Source of the DNA: Sphingopyxis sp. DBS4
GTDB taxonomy: Bacteria; Pseudomonadota; Alphaproteobacteria; Sphingomonadales; Sphingomonadaceae
Assembly: GCF_024628865.1 (NCBI RefSeq)
Contig: NZ_CP102386.1
Span: 62,001 to 126,000, forward strand
Direction of reading: 5' to 3'
Length of the DNA stretch: 64,000 bases
A program made the translations under genes and the position numbers. The notes under the pieces were generated by a model that had not been told where the DNA came from, searched no databases, and worked only from the letters and a program-made list of their open reading frames with translations. Each line of letters starts with the position of its first letter. Within the stretch, counting starts at the first letter, position 1. This document shows positions 7,872 through 15,489 of the stretch, one piece after another.

Positions 7872-8201
7872 TCAGAGGAACTCGATTTCCTCGGCGACGA
7901 TGTCGGTGTTGTAGTAGGTGCGCCCATCGCGCTCGTTGCGGCTGTAGCGGATCTCGCCGACGACCATCAGCTTGTCGCCTTTCTTCTTGTGGTTGGCGAC
8001 CGACTTGCCGAGGCCGTTGAAGGCCTTCACCGTGTGAAACTCGTCGTAGGTCTCGGTGTAGCCGTTGTCGTCCTTCTGTACCTGGCCGTCCTTGATCACC
8101 GGCTTGGAGGTGACGAGGCTGAAGCTGACGCCGCCCTTGCTGTCGGTGCCGAAGCGGCTGATGTCGGAGGTGATGCGGCCTGAGAGAAAAACCTTGTTCA
8201 T
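7872..8201 (-). CDS. ssb: Short single-stranded DNA-binding protein
   Basis: A 109-residue OB-fold protein. MNKVFLSGRITSDISRFG opens the first strand, and VKAFNGLGKSVANHKKKGDKLMVVGEI follows the usual SSB core. It is much shorter than a chromosomal SSB and lacks the long glycine-rich linker and acidic DDxPF tip, ending EEIEFL. Plasmid leading regions often carry an SSB gene that protects incoming single-stranded DNA and supports early establishment. Start ATG is at 8199-8201 with AAGG upstream. Leader element D precedes it. Confidence 0.88.
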   Translation of the reverse strand: MNKVFLSGRITSDISRFGTDSKGGVSFSLVTSKPVIKDGQVQKDDNGYTETYDEFHTVKAFNGLGKSVANHKKKGDKLMVVGEIRYSRNERDGRTYYNTDIVAEEIEFL

Positions 8202-8211
8202 GGTCGTGTGC

Positions 8212-8374
8212 CTTTCGCGTTCTCGCCAGCGGGCCGACCCCGCTGGGATGAACAGTCGCGAAAGCCCGTGAACGAGGGGGCGCCGCACCGGAGCGTCAGC
8301 GACGGGGAACCTGCGATTTTTCGGGTGGTGCGGGCAGAGGCCGCCAGGCCTCAACACGGCCGCAAAATCGGGGG
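8212..8374 (-). promoter_or_regulatory. Leader element D upstream of ssb
   Basis: A nested hairpin next to the start combines outer arms CTTTCGCG (8212-8219) / CGCGAAAG (8257-8264) and inner arms CCAGCGGG (8226-8233) / CCCGCTGG (8239-8246). Upstream is GACGGGGAACCTGCGATTTT (8301-8320) opposite CGCAAAATCGGGGG (8361-8374). The GGGGAACC and ATTTT/AAAAT core and the spacing of about 105 nt to the start match elements A-C. Confidence 0.6.
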
Positions 8375-8816
8375 TTGCGGCGGTCCCGCACGGGCGTAGC
8401 GTTCATCCCGACAAGCGGGTGGCCGGATGGCGGACAGGAGACGGGGACGCACCGACTGTGGAAGGCTCGATCCAGGCCGCTTGCCCTCAACCAGCGCGGC
8501 CGATGGCCCGGCGATGGGCGTCCTGCGTTGCCCGGCCGCGGGCTCCGATCGAGGCGGCCGCCAGTGGGCGCGGTGCGCGCCGATCGCTTCGACGATCCCG
8601 CGGGCGGCCTGCAGCCGGAGGCCGGGCCACATCCCGGAGACGACGAGATTGGCCGGCGGGTCCGTCCCGGGCGAGCGCGCCGGATCGCGCGCTTCGGCAG
8701 GAAGGGCGCCGCTGATCACGGCCGTCACGGCGGCAGGTGATCACCGGTGCTGCGGTGGGGACTGTCGCGGCCGCCGGATGGGAACCGGGCCCGGCCCCTG
8801 ACTTGCGCGCCAGGCC
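8375..8816. other. Stretch without a supported gene
   Basis: A minus-strand frame from a GTG at 8728 down to about 8351 has codon-position GC rising at position three, as in real genes here. However, it has no ribosome binding site, runs into element D, and its protein resembles nothing I know. It may be a remnant of a gene between ssb and the decayed toxin. I do not call it. Confidence 0.3.
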
Positions 8817-9204
8817 TTAGTCGCGATCGACGGCCTTGGCTTTGCCGATGATAGCCGAGAGGATGCCACCCAGGAATCCAGGCGGCATCCGTCCGGCGAC
8901 ATAGGAAGGTTCGGCTGTAACGGGACGGATATCAAAGCCGAGCCAGGTGAAATGATTATACTGGTCGATGACCGCTGACGTGCCGCCGCGAGTCCGGCGC
9001 GATCGGCAACGGCGTCGGGAATGGCCAGCGTCTGGCCCGCCTTGTCGCTCTTCGTGGCGATCGCGGCCGTGAAAGCGCGCTGACCCTGCACACGATCACA
9101 ACGACTGGATGTGTCTTGATGCCCTCGTCCCGACCGGCCTACTGGTCACGGGTGAAGAGATAGACATAGTGGAGGATGTCGCCGACCTTAAGGAGCGGCG
9201 TCAT
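8817..9204 (-). pseudogene. Decayed PemK/MazF-like toxin gene
   Basis: The ATG at 9202-9204 begins MTPLLKVGDILHYVYLF and overlaps the upstream antitoxin gene, as in toxin-antitoxin operons. A TAG at 9139-9141 interrupts the frame, which continues AGRDEGIKTHPVVVIV. The similarity then jumps frame to KAGQTLAIPDAVADRAGL and again to VIDQYNHFTWLGFDIRPV and the stop at 8817. Put together, the pieces give about 128 residues, the normal length, in the order of PemK/MazF-like toxins of alphaproteobacteria. One stop and at least two frameshifts make it inactive. Confidence 0.7.
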
Positions 9205-9502
9205 CGTTCCAAACGTCCTGTCCGATTTCTTCGGCGGAGGGCTTCGCGGCCTCGAAAAGATCCCGATGCGCGTCGGGCATTTGATCGGCATCGGCGGCGT
9301 TGAGATCGAGCACCGCAAGAATCTGTCCAGCGGCGAGCCGTTCGAAATAGGCGGCCTCGACAATAGTGATGTCCGGACGCCCATGTTTTGTGGCGGTGAT
9401 CGGTTCTCGCCGGCTGATATCCGGATATTGACCGGTATGATTGTGGAAGGCCGTCCGCGGAACTTTCTTCTGCGTTGTCGACCCCAAGGTTTCCGCATTC
9501 AT
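9188..9502 (-). CDS. Phd/YefM-like antitoxin (orphan)
   Basis: 104 residues starting at ATG 9500-9502. The N-terminal half has the Phd/YefM-type pattern (RTAFHNHTGQYPDISRREPI, then ITATKHGRPDITIVEAAYFERL), which folds as a DNA-binding dimer; the acidic C-terminus normally wraps the toxin. The gene is intact, but the overlapping toxin gene downstream is decayed, so the antitoxin is probably an orphan that still represses its own promoter. A palindromic operator lies about 22 nt upstream. Confidence 0.8.
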   Translation of the reverse strand: MNAETLGSTTQKKVPRTAFHNHTGQYPDISRREPITATKHGRPDITIVEAAYFERLAAGQILAVLDLNAADADQMPDAHRDLFEAAKPSAEEIGQDVWNDDAAP

Positions 9503-9523
9503 GGCACGCTCCAGGCGGAATAG

Positions 9524-9546
9524 TTGGCATATGCCAAATATGGCAA
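9524..9546 (-). promoter_or_regulatory. Operator of the orphan antitoxin
   Basis: The perfect palindrome TTGGCATATGCCAA (9524-9537) is followed by a further half-site TATGGCAA. It lies immediately upstream of the antitoxin start, where Phd-type antitoxins bind to autoregulate. Confidence 0.6.
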
Positions 9547-9584
9547 TTTTAGTAGGTTCGAGAAATACCGCCGCCAAACAAGAA

Positions 9585-9660
9585 CAGGGTCCGCTTCGCG
9601 TGAAACGAAGCGGACCCTGCGGGGATCGTGCCCGGCCTGGAGGCGCGGGACCGGGCACGA
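9585..9660 (-). terminator. Two hairpins downstream of the first DUF736 gene
   Basis: A perfect hairpin with 10-bp arms TCGTGCCCGG / CCGGGCACGA (9626-9635, 9651-9660) is followed by one with 14-bp arms CAGGGTCCGCTTCG / CGAAGCGGACCCTG (9585-9598, 9606-9619). They lie directly after the DUF736 stop and before the antitoxin promoter. Confidence 0.7.
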
Positions 9661-9670
9661 CGGGGGGATT

Positions 9671-10210
9671 TCAGCTGACGGCTTCGGGCTCCTCCACCTG
9701 TTCGGCCGCACGCTGACGACGCTGACGCCGGCCGCCTTCAGGCTGTTCGCCACCGAAGGCGTGCTCTGCCGACGACTGGCCGAGGCCGGCCTCGGCGCCC
9801 TGCGCCGGCGCGCCGGCAGTCTCGCCTTCGCCGGGCAGCGGCGGCAGCGCGTCATCGGCCTTGCGCGCCATCTCCGAGGCGAGGTCGCGCCGCCGCGTCG
9901 GACGCGACCAGACCAGGTTGTAGCTGCCGTCCTCCTGGCGGAACGCCGAGATGTAAAGCGGCGCCGCCAGGCTCGGATCCTCGATCTTCCCGTTGAGAAA
10001 CGCCTCGCCCGTGCCGTTCGAGAACAACTCGAACAACGCACCCACCTGCACCCACGCCCGCGATGCCGACAGCGCCAGCACCTCGAACTTCGGCGCCTTC
10101 GGATTGGCCGAGTGCACCTCGCGCAGCGCGATCGTCATCGCAATCGTCAGCGTCTCGATCTTGCCGACGAAAATACCGCCTTCATTCTGCTTGATCGAAC
10201 CAATATTCAT
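9671..10210 (-). CDS. DUF736 protein, copy 1 (full length)
   Basis: 179 residues from ATG 10208-10210, with AGGAG eight bases upstream. The conserved DUF736 core occupies residues 1-105 (MNIGSIKQNEGGIFVGKIET, later NPKAPKFEVLA and SRAWVQVGALFE). A low-complexity G/E/Q/R-rich tail follows. DUF736 proteins are almost universal on alphaproteobacterial conjugative elements, but their function is unknown. A nearly identical second copy lies at 16351-16815; this copy has the longer C-terminus. Confidence 0.85.
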   Translation of the reverse strand: MNIGSIKQNEGGIFVGKIETLTIAMTIALREVHSANPKAPKFEVLALSASRAWVQVGALFELFSNGTGEAFLNGKIEDPSLAAPLYISAFRQEDGSYNLVWSRPTRRRDLASEMARKADDALPPLPGEGETAGAPAQGAEAGLGQSSAEHAFGGEQPEGGRRQRRQRAAEQVEEPEAVS

Positions 10211-10439
10211 GGAAAGTCTCCTGGATGATGGTCTCGAACACTGTGTCCGGGACACCGTCCTTCCTCCCCCTCCTCTCCTCGGCCGTTCGGCCGAGCCAGC
10301 GCGCAAGCGCCATATCCGAGGCCCGCGTCCGCGGCCTCGGGACGATCCGGTCGATCCATGGATCGATCCGAACAGCCCCCGCCTGGTCCCGGCCTGATCA
10401 ACCCCACCTCCCGACGCCAATCGTCGGGCAGCAGATCAG
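9754..10439. repeat. 686-bp direct repeat, copy 1
   Basis: Positions 9754-10439 match 16359-17044 base for base, with only a few differences (for example GGCAGTCTCGCC versus GGCGGTCTCGCC, and CACCTCCCGAC versus CACCCCCCGAC). It includes most of the DUF736 coding region plus its whole leader and the motif-bearing upstream region. The offset is constant at 6605, so no indel separates the copies. The right end is TCAG, beyond which the sequences differ completely. Confidence 0.9.
10211..10439 (-). promoter_or_regulatory. Long structured leader of DUF736 copy 1 with G/A-rich motif (copy 2)
   Basis: The motif CCGAGGAGAGGAGGGGGAGG (minus strand, 10261-10280) lies about 50-70 nt before the start. 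Further upstream come hairpins CTCGGCC/GGCCGAG (near 10278-10295) and CCGAGGCC/GGCCTCGG, and the palindrome TCGATCCATGGATCGA (10351-10366). The same leader was copied with the gene at 16816-17044. The stretch 10440-10601 holds no gene that I can support. Confidence 0.5.
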
Positions 10440-10601
10440 ACGCAGGAGATGATCGGCCATCGCGAAACGCTCGCGCGTCAGGCCGCTGGCTTTGGCGAGT
10501 TGGCTCCAGGATGCCGGAATTCGACTGGGCTTCTTCCGTGCACAGCTATTCCGCAGGGCCGCAACCTGGGATGGTGGCCCGTCAACGGCGGACAGTCGCG
10601 T

Positions 10602-10886
10602 TCAGGCGTAGTGCGGCCGGGCCTCGGGAAAGGCCGGGGGCGCCGTCCATTCGAAGACGATGGCAGTATAACGGCCGCCATCATAAAGGACGGAATCGAC
10701 GCGGCGACGATGACGCTGTAGCCGTTCGAGCAGGCGGTTGGCGCGATCAGCCAACTGGATGGCCCGTGCTTCGGTCGGCGCCAGCGCGAGAAGGCGGGCC
10801 AACTCGCCGGTGTCGTACCACCAGCCACCCTCTTCTGCTCCACCATAGGCGCGGTCGATCTCATAAAGAGCGATGATGTAGCGCAT
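10602..10886 (-). CDS. Hypothetical protein, 94 aa
   Basis: The start MRYIIALYEIDRAYGG (ATG 10884-10886) has AAGGAG six bases upstream; longer frames are not supported. The protein reads as a small alpha/beta domain ending in a beta strand (VDSVLYDGGRYTAIVFEW). No family is recognised. It begins 12 nt after the stop of the upstream 231-aa gene, so the two form an operon. Confidence 0.68.
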   Translation of the reverse strand: MRYIIALYEIDRAYGGAEEGGWWYDTGELARLLALAPTEARAIQLADRANRLLERLQRHRRRVDSVLYDGGRYTAIVFEWTAPPAFPEARPHYA

Positions 10887-10897
10887 GTGCGGCTCCT

Positions 10898-11593
10898 TCA
10901 GTTGAGTGGGGCCGGGAGCGCCAGCCATTCGGGCTGGTCGTCGGCAATGGGCGGATCGAAGTTCGCGGCCTCGGCCTCGGAAAACACCGTGGCGCCAGCA
11001 AGCGAGCCGAAGCCCGAATGGCTGTTCCAGAAGAGCAGGCCGGCCTCGGCGTCGCGCGTGACAAGGACGTATCCGTCGACACCTTCGTGGTGACCGCGCG
11101 CGATAGCGCGATCGAGGAGCCGGGACGAACCTGCGAACTCGAGCCCGTCTTCGCGGATGACGACATAGCCGCCGCCGAACTCACCAGGACGCAGGCGATC
11201 GCAATCGAGCGCATATTCGAAGCCAAACGGCAGAGCCGACCTCGCGGCGGCCTGGATCAGCAGCGCGGCGGTTTCGACATCGACCTGGTCGCCGTAGAAC
11301 CAGGCCTTGCAACGGCCTGACCCGTCGGACGGATCGACCTGCAGCGAAAAGCCGAGGCGTGGATAATCGGGATCGCTGAAGATCGCGCGAAATCCACCGA
11401 AGGGATCGGCCTCGATCGACGGGAAGCACGACGTGAAGGATTCGCCGAGCGCGGCATAAGCTGCGGCAAGTTCATCCTGCTCGAAACCAGAATCATCGAG
11501 AATTCCTGTAGCATCTTCGATCTTGCGCAGGACTTCGGCCTCGGCCTCGGTAACGGTGAGAACAAAGCTCGCTTTGACGAAATGGTTGGCCAT
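10898..11593 (-). CDS. Hypothetical protein, 231 aa
   Basis: Begins MANHFVKASFVLTVTEAEAEV. The protein alternates hydrophobic strands and acidic loops (for example RLGFSLQVDPSDGSGRCKAWFYGDQVDVETAA) and looks globular and cytoplasmic. It contains no catalytic signature that I recognise. It is the first gene of a two-gene operon and has an unusually long G-rich leader. Confidence 0.7.
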   Translation of the reverse strand: MANHFVKASFVLTVTEAEAEVLRKIEDATGILDDSGFEQDELAAAYAALGESFTSCFPSIEADPFGGFRAIFSDPDYPRLGFSLQVDPSDGSGRCKAWFYGDQVDVETAALLIQAAARSALPFGFEYALDCDRLRPGEFGGGYVVIREDGLEFAGSSRLLDRAIARGHHEGVDGYVLVTRDAEAGLLFWNSHSGFGSLAGATVFSEAEAANFDPPIADDQPEWLALPAPLN

Positions 11594-11657
11594 GTTCGCT
11601 CCTCACGAAAAAATAGGTTCGGGACGGCCAGGTCTCCGGCCTTGGAGACATGTCCTG

Positions 11658-11690
11658 CCCCTTCCCCCTTCCCCCTTCCCTGCTCCTCTT
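11658..11690 (-). promoter_or_regulatory. G/A-rich leader motif (copy 3), G-quadruplex type
   Basis: The minus strand holds four G-runs separated by AA: GGGAAGGGGGAAGGGGGAAG and a final GGGG. This meets the classical G-quadruplex pattern and is an extended version of the G/A-rich motif. It lies about 65-90 nt before the 231-aa gene. The rest of 11594-11913 should also contain the abiEi promoter on the plus strand. Confidence 0.55.
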
Positions 11691-11913
11691 TGCGTGCGCG
11701 AAGCGCAGATGCGGCGAGGCGCGCGGAGGAGAGCCTCGGTCTCGGTCAGTGGCTTACAGAAGGCGTGGGCACCGTCAGCGAGTCTAAGCGTATCGCCGAC
11801 ACCAGCACGTCGGGAGACAAGGCCTGCGGCGCGCCGGGGAAGGTTTTGCTCATTCTGGCCGCTCATCCAATAATTTCTGGAAACTTTCACAATTTGGAAG
11901 TATGAGGAAATTC

Positions 11914-12585
11914 ATGTCATCCTTGGCACAGCAGATCACGGCAGCAGGGCTGGCCGACCATATCTTGAGCGAACGCCAGCTTGGGCGGTTGCTGGGCGGC
12001 GGGGATGCGCGGCGCTACGGCCTCGTAAACCGTGCCCTCAAGGATGGCTCCCTGCTTCGGGTGAAGCGCGGCACATATCTTCTGGGGCGAGACTATCGCA
12101 GCCAAACTGTACATCCCTTCGCCATTGCCCAGAGTCTCGTACCAGGCAGCTATATCTCGCTCGAAAGCGCGCTGACCTGGCATGGCTGGATTCCCGAAGC
12201 GGTTTTCACCACCGCCAGCGTGACACCGGGACGCAAAACGCTGCACTTCGACACGCCGGACTTCGGGGCGTTCAGCTTCCACCCTCTCGCCATTGCCGAT
12301 TATCGGTTCCTGATCGGCGTTGATCGGGTCCAGATGGGCAAACTCACCGCCTTCGTCGCCCAGCCTTTGCGGGCGCTGATGGACCTGGTTGCCCTGCGCA
12401 AGGAACAATGGAGCGGGATCGAATGGCTGACCCATGGCATGCGGATCGACCCGGACAGGCTCGTCTCGCTTCGACGAAAGGATTTCGCCAAGCTCAGATC
12501 CACCTACAAGCACAAGGCCGTGAACGCCTTTCTCGCCGCGCTCGAATACGCCGTCATGGCCCGAAAGGCTTCCAATCATGATTGA
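11914..12585 (+). CDS. abiEi: AbiEi-like type IV antitoxin
   Basis: 223 residues from the ATG at 11914, chosen over an ATG at 11902 because GAGGAAA lies at the right distance upstream. An N-terminal winged helix (GRLLGGGDARRYGLVNRALKDG, then LLRVKRGTYLL) would bind DNA for autorepression. The middle (SYISLESALTWHGWIPEAV, TPGRKTLHFDTP) and helical C-terminus match AbiEi family antitoxins. In AbiE systems the antitoxin represses the operon and counteracts the nucleotidyltransferase toxin without binding it. Overlaps abiEii by 8 nt. Confidence 0.85.
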   Translation: MSSLAQQITAAGLADHILSERQLGRLLGGGDARRYGLVNRALKDGSLLRVKRGTYLLGRDYRSQTVHPFAIAQSLVPGSYISLESALTWHGWIPEAVFTTASVTPGRKTLHFDTPDFGAFSFHPLAIADYRFLIGVDRVQMGKLTAFVAQPLRALMDLVALRKEQWSGIEWLTHGMRIDPDRLVSLRRKDFAKLRSTYKHKAVNAFLAALEYAVMARKASNHD

Positions 12586-13450
12586 CATCATCCAGGAAAA
12601 GCTGCGCAGCTACGATGCGGCCAACGCCCTCGAAGAGGAAAATGCCGTCAAGGAAATCCTCCAGGAGATCGCGCTTTACGCCCTGTGGCGCGGCGATTTC
12701 TTCGATGTCGCCCTGTTTCAGGGAGGCACCTCGCTGCGTATCCTTCATGGCCTGCCGCGTTTTTCAGAAGACCTCGATTTCCTCCTCCGCGCACCCGATC
12801 CGGATTTCGATTGGTCGCCTTATCTCACGGTTCTGGTCGACGTGTTCGGCCAGTTCGGCCTGAAGCTCGACGCGCGGCCCAAGGCGAAAATGGACAGCGC
12901 GATCCGCCAGGCGCTCCTCAAGAATGATTCGATCGCCAGCCAGCTCGACCTTATCTTTGCCGGGACAGGCAAGCCCCGGACGATCCGCATCAAGTTGGAA
13001 ATCGACGTCAATCCCCCCGCCGGCTCCGGCGAAGATGCGACCTATCTCGATTTTCCGGCCGACTATGAAGTGCGGCATCAGGATCTGCCGTCCAACTTCG
13101 CGCTCAAGATCCATGCGCTGCTCTGCCGGGGCTTCCTCAAAGGCAGGGACTGGTACGATTTCTCCTGGTATGTCGCAAAGGGAACTGCCCCCAATCTGCC
13201 GCTCCTGCGCGCGGCGCTGATTCAAGCCGGACCGTGGGCCGGTGACGAGAGCATTGCCGTCAATATGCCCTGGCTGAAGGACGCGCTGGGCAGCACGATC
13301 GCCGGTCTCGACTGGAAAGCGGCGGCCGAAGATGTGCGCCGCTTCCTGCGTCCGGCTGAACTCAAATCGATCGACCTGTGGAGCGAGCGCTTCTTCATGG
13401 CGAAGCTGGACCGGCTGGTTCCGCCTCCCGGACTGAATGCCAATGCATAA
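12578..13450 (+). CDS. abiEii: AbiEii-like nucleotidyltransferase toxin
   Basis: 290 residues. FQGGTSLRILHGLPRFSEDLDF near residues 48-69 carries the GG(T/S)-x(n)-R and SEDLDF signature of the AbiEii/MenT nucleotidyltransferase superfamily; the two aspartates would bind the metal. KLEIDVNPP follows as the third strand. Family members transfer nucleotides to tRNA or other targets and stop growth, often as phage defence by abortive infection. ATG overlaps the antitoxin stop. The pair probably stabilises the element and protects its host. Confidence 0.86.
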   Translation: MIDIIQEKLRSYDAANALEEENAVKEILQEIALYALWRGDFFDVALFQGGTSLRILHGLPRFSEDLDFLLRAPDPDFDWSPYLTVLVDVFGQFGLKLDARPKAKMDSAIRQALLKNDSIASQLDLIFAGTGKPRTIRIKLEIDVNPPAGSGEDATYLDFPADYEVRHQDLPSNFALKIHALLCRGFLKGRDWYDFSWYVAKGTAPNLPLLRAALIQAGPWAGDESIAVNMPWLKDALGSTIAGLDWKAAAEDVRRFLRPAELKSIDLWSERFFMAKLDRLVPPPGLNANA

Positions 13451-13589
13451 TTGCCCCCCACCAGGGCAAGCGCTCGACGCCTGACCTAAGGCCTATGGAA
13501 CCGTGCGCGATGGCAACTCGGGTCATCTCCTGCCCGAGCTACAGCAGGAGATCGATAACGAGCGGGTTGCCCTGCATGTTGGAGAGCTT

Positions 13590-13895
13590 CTAGGCGCCGA
13601 AATCCCGCCAGCGGCCAACCAGTTCGATCATCTCGGCCTTGCGGCCGAAGGCATCTGGATAAATCGCGCCTTCATGCTGGCCGAGGAAACCGACGATCGT
13701 CGTGATGTGGGTCGCGATCGTCGCGTCGACGCCGAACAGATCGGCGATAGGGAAGTGCCCGCAATCCTCGCCGTTCCACCAAGCCAGAAGGAAGTTTGCG
13801 ACCCGGCGTGATTGGCCGGTGTCGGATAGGGCAATTGCGATGAGACGATTGAGGGCGTTGTCTGCGGCGGCCTTGCTGAAGGGTCCCTGATCCAT
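13590..13895 (-). CDS. DUF7673-like small protein
   Basis: 101 residues. SRRVANFLLAWWNGEDCGHFPIADLFGVD and HITTIVGFLGQHEGAIYPD resemble the DUF7673 family as I remember it; members are short, of unknown function, and found on conjugative plasmids of alpha- and gammaproteobacteria. It is the last gene of a four-gene minus-strand operon, separated by only four bases from the DUF6915-like gene upstream. Confidence 0.65.
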   Translation of the reverse strand: MDQGPFSKAAADNALNRLIAIALSDTGQSRRVANFLLAWWNGEDCGHFPIADLFGVDATIATHITTIVGFLGQHEGAIYPDAFGRKAEMIELVGRWRDFGA

Positions 13896-13899
13896 GAGA

Positions 13900-14289
13900 T
13901 CAGACTACAGCAGCGTTGGGCGCGGGTGAACCGGAAATAGCAGGATCGAGGCCCGGCGAACCGGCGGGATTGCCGCGCAACATCCAGGGCATCGGCTGGA
14001 TGAGCCGTGCCCAGTCGGCGAAAGACGGAATGCGCCCCAGATCTTCGGTGACGTGCGCCTCCCCGATCAGACGCACCGGCACCTGACGTCCGTCGCTGTT
14101 GCGAACGGTCACGCCAAAAATCGTCTCGAGCAGGAAAATCCCCTCGGCATGGTGCCTGAGCGCCCGGTGGCGCGGATCAGCGATGATCTTCTTGGATTCA
14201 TCGAACCATTGATGAAGGGCGATATAGTCACCCGGCACGCCGCCCCAGCGGCGCGCCGAGCTGAGCGCATGAAAATAGCAGTGAGACAT
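13900..14289 (-). CDS. DUF6915-like protein
   Basis: 129 residues from ATG 14287-14289. The start MSHCYFHALSSARRWGG, the block FDESKKIIADPRHRALRHHAEGIF, and GRQVPVRLIGEAHVTEDLG are the typical DUF6915 sequence as I remember it. The histidine-rich centre (HRALRHHAEG) suggests metal binding or catalysis, but the function is unknown. It sits between the DUF6878-like and DUF7673-like genes. Confidence 0.72.
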   Translation of the reverse strand: MSHCYFHALSSARRWGGVPGDYIALHQWFDESKKIIADPRHRALRHHAEGIFLLETIFGVTVRNSDGRQVPVRLIGEAHVTEDLGRIPSFADWARLIQPMPWMLRGNPAGSPGLDPAISGSPAPNAAVV

Positions 14290-14293
14290 GAGA

Positions 14294-14767
14294 TCACAGC
14301 TCCGTCTCGGTGGTGTCGTAGTCGATGAACCGGGCATTATGCGTGATGGTCACGCCTCCCGAGTCGACATCGATGACGATCTCTCCGTAGGCGCCCTCGC
14401 CATTTTCCCAGCCGCCATGATGGTCGCAGACGGCATTTTCAGCAAAAGCCGACAGGGCGTCCTCCAGTTGCAATGCGGAACTCCGAACGTTTCCGCCATA
14501 GTCGACGGCGTAATGGTCGCACAGCACCGAAGGCAATTCCCGGACAGACTGGCCGCCATAGGCGGTGACATCGTCCATCATGCCTTCATCACCGCCACCA
14601 TCATAGCTGATGTCGACGCGTGTGATGCCATGATCCCGCAGGATAGGCAGGAACGCGCTCTTGCAGCGCGCTTCGACACGGCGGACGGCGGCGGCATGCT
14701 CTGCGATCTCGGCCTCGATACGAGCCTGAATGGCGGCCTGGTCGGAGGTAAGTTGCGTCGGTATCAT
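14294..14767 (-). CDS. DUF6878-like protein
   Basis: 157 residues. A helical N-terminus leads into ITRVDISYDGGGDEGMMDD and VCDHHGGWENGEGAYGEIVIDV, which match the DUF6878 family from memory. The conserved acidic and histidine residues hint at a metal-dependent activity that has not been shown. ATG overlaps the stop of the upstream 172-aa gene by four bases, so translation is coupled. Confidence 0.72.
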   Translation of the reverse strand: MIPTQLTSDQAAIQARIEAEIAEHAAAVRRVEARCKSAFLPILRDHGITRVDISYDGGGDEGMMDDVTAYGGQSVRELPSVLCDHYAVDYGGNVRSSALQLEDALSAFAENAVCDHHGGWENGEGAYGEIVIDVDSGGVTITHNARFIDYDTTETEL

Positions 14768-15282
14768 ACTGGTGTCTCCTCAAGCGAGCGGTTCGCGGCC
14801 TCGGCGCAGCGGGGGTAGGCGGCGGCGAGATTGCGATGAAGGATCTCGAAGTCGGGAATGGGGAACCGTCCCAGCGGGTCGGGCCGCGTCGCGAGCAGCG
14901 CACCCATGACGATGTCGTCGATACGGTCCCGGTCGACCGCGGGGGCACGGCCGTCGTCGTAGCGGACCGGGGGCGCGAAACCGGCTTCGACCCAGCTGGC
15001 GAGACCGTCCTGGGCGGCCTCGACATAGGCCGCGACCGAGGGATCGCGACGATAAGCGCCCGCATCGACCTTGAGACCGAGCGTGCGATAGATGCCGAAG
15101 TCGTGCCGGTTGGTGATAAAGACGAGGGCACACCCGTCCGGGGGCGGGCCGAAGCGGGCGATGACGGCGGCCCGATAGGCGGCGACCTCAAGCCGGTTAA
15201 GGCGCTCGAAGTCGGGGGTGTGACCGAGCTGCGCGCAATCCTCGTGTCCGGGCGCGCCGCCGAGGTCGATGATGTCGGACAT
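14764..15282 (-). CDS. Hypothetical protein, 172 aa, first gene of the DUF6878 operon
   Basis: The start MSDIIDLGGAPGHEDC (ATG 15280-15282) lies shortly after AGGAGA-like sequence. The body holds strands such as ALVFITNRHDFGIYRTLGLKV and an acidic C-terminal helical region. I do not recognise the family. It heads the operon 15282-13590 and has the G/A-rich leader motif about 35-50 nt upstream. Confidence 0.7.
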   Translation of the reverse strand: MSDIIDLGGAPGHEDCAQLGHTPDFERLNRLEVAAYRAAVIARFGPPPDGCALVFITNRHDFGIYRTLGLKVDAGAYRRDPSVAAYVEAAQDGLASWVEAGFAPPVRYDDGRAPAVDRDRIDDIVMGALLATRPDPLGRFPIPDFEILHRNLAAAYPRCAEAANRSLEETPV

Positions 15283-15315
15283 GGCCTTCTCCTGTTGCGT
15301 GAACACAAAGGCACA

Positions 15316-15330
15316 CCCCCTCCTCTCTCC
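15316..15330 (-). promoter_or_regulatory. G/A-rich leader motif (copy 4)
   Basis: Minus strand GGAGAGAGGAGGGGG, preceded by a GGCC-TCAT-GGCC hairpin, in front of the DUF6878 operon. The rest of 15283-15489 shows no gene. Confidence 0.5.
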
Positions 15331-15489
15331 GGCCATGAGGCCAGTGGACGGCAAAGGATCCCCGATCCGCTATGGAGCCGAAGGTCATCTCAAGGGTTAG
15401 GGTCGATCGCGAAGCGTGTGGCGGCGGCCCGCCACTGGAGCAAACCGATGCGCTAGACGAAAGCCATGCGGTGATTGCCCGGCATCCGG

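Noticed and set aside
8351..8728. Possible minus-strand gene between ssb and the decayed toxin
   Set aside because: Codon-position GC is gene-like, but there is no ribosome binding site or recognisable protein, and it runs into leader element D. Left as an unassigned stretch.
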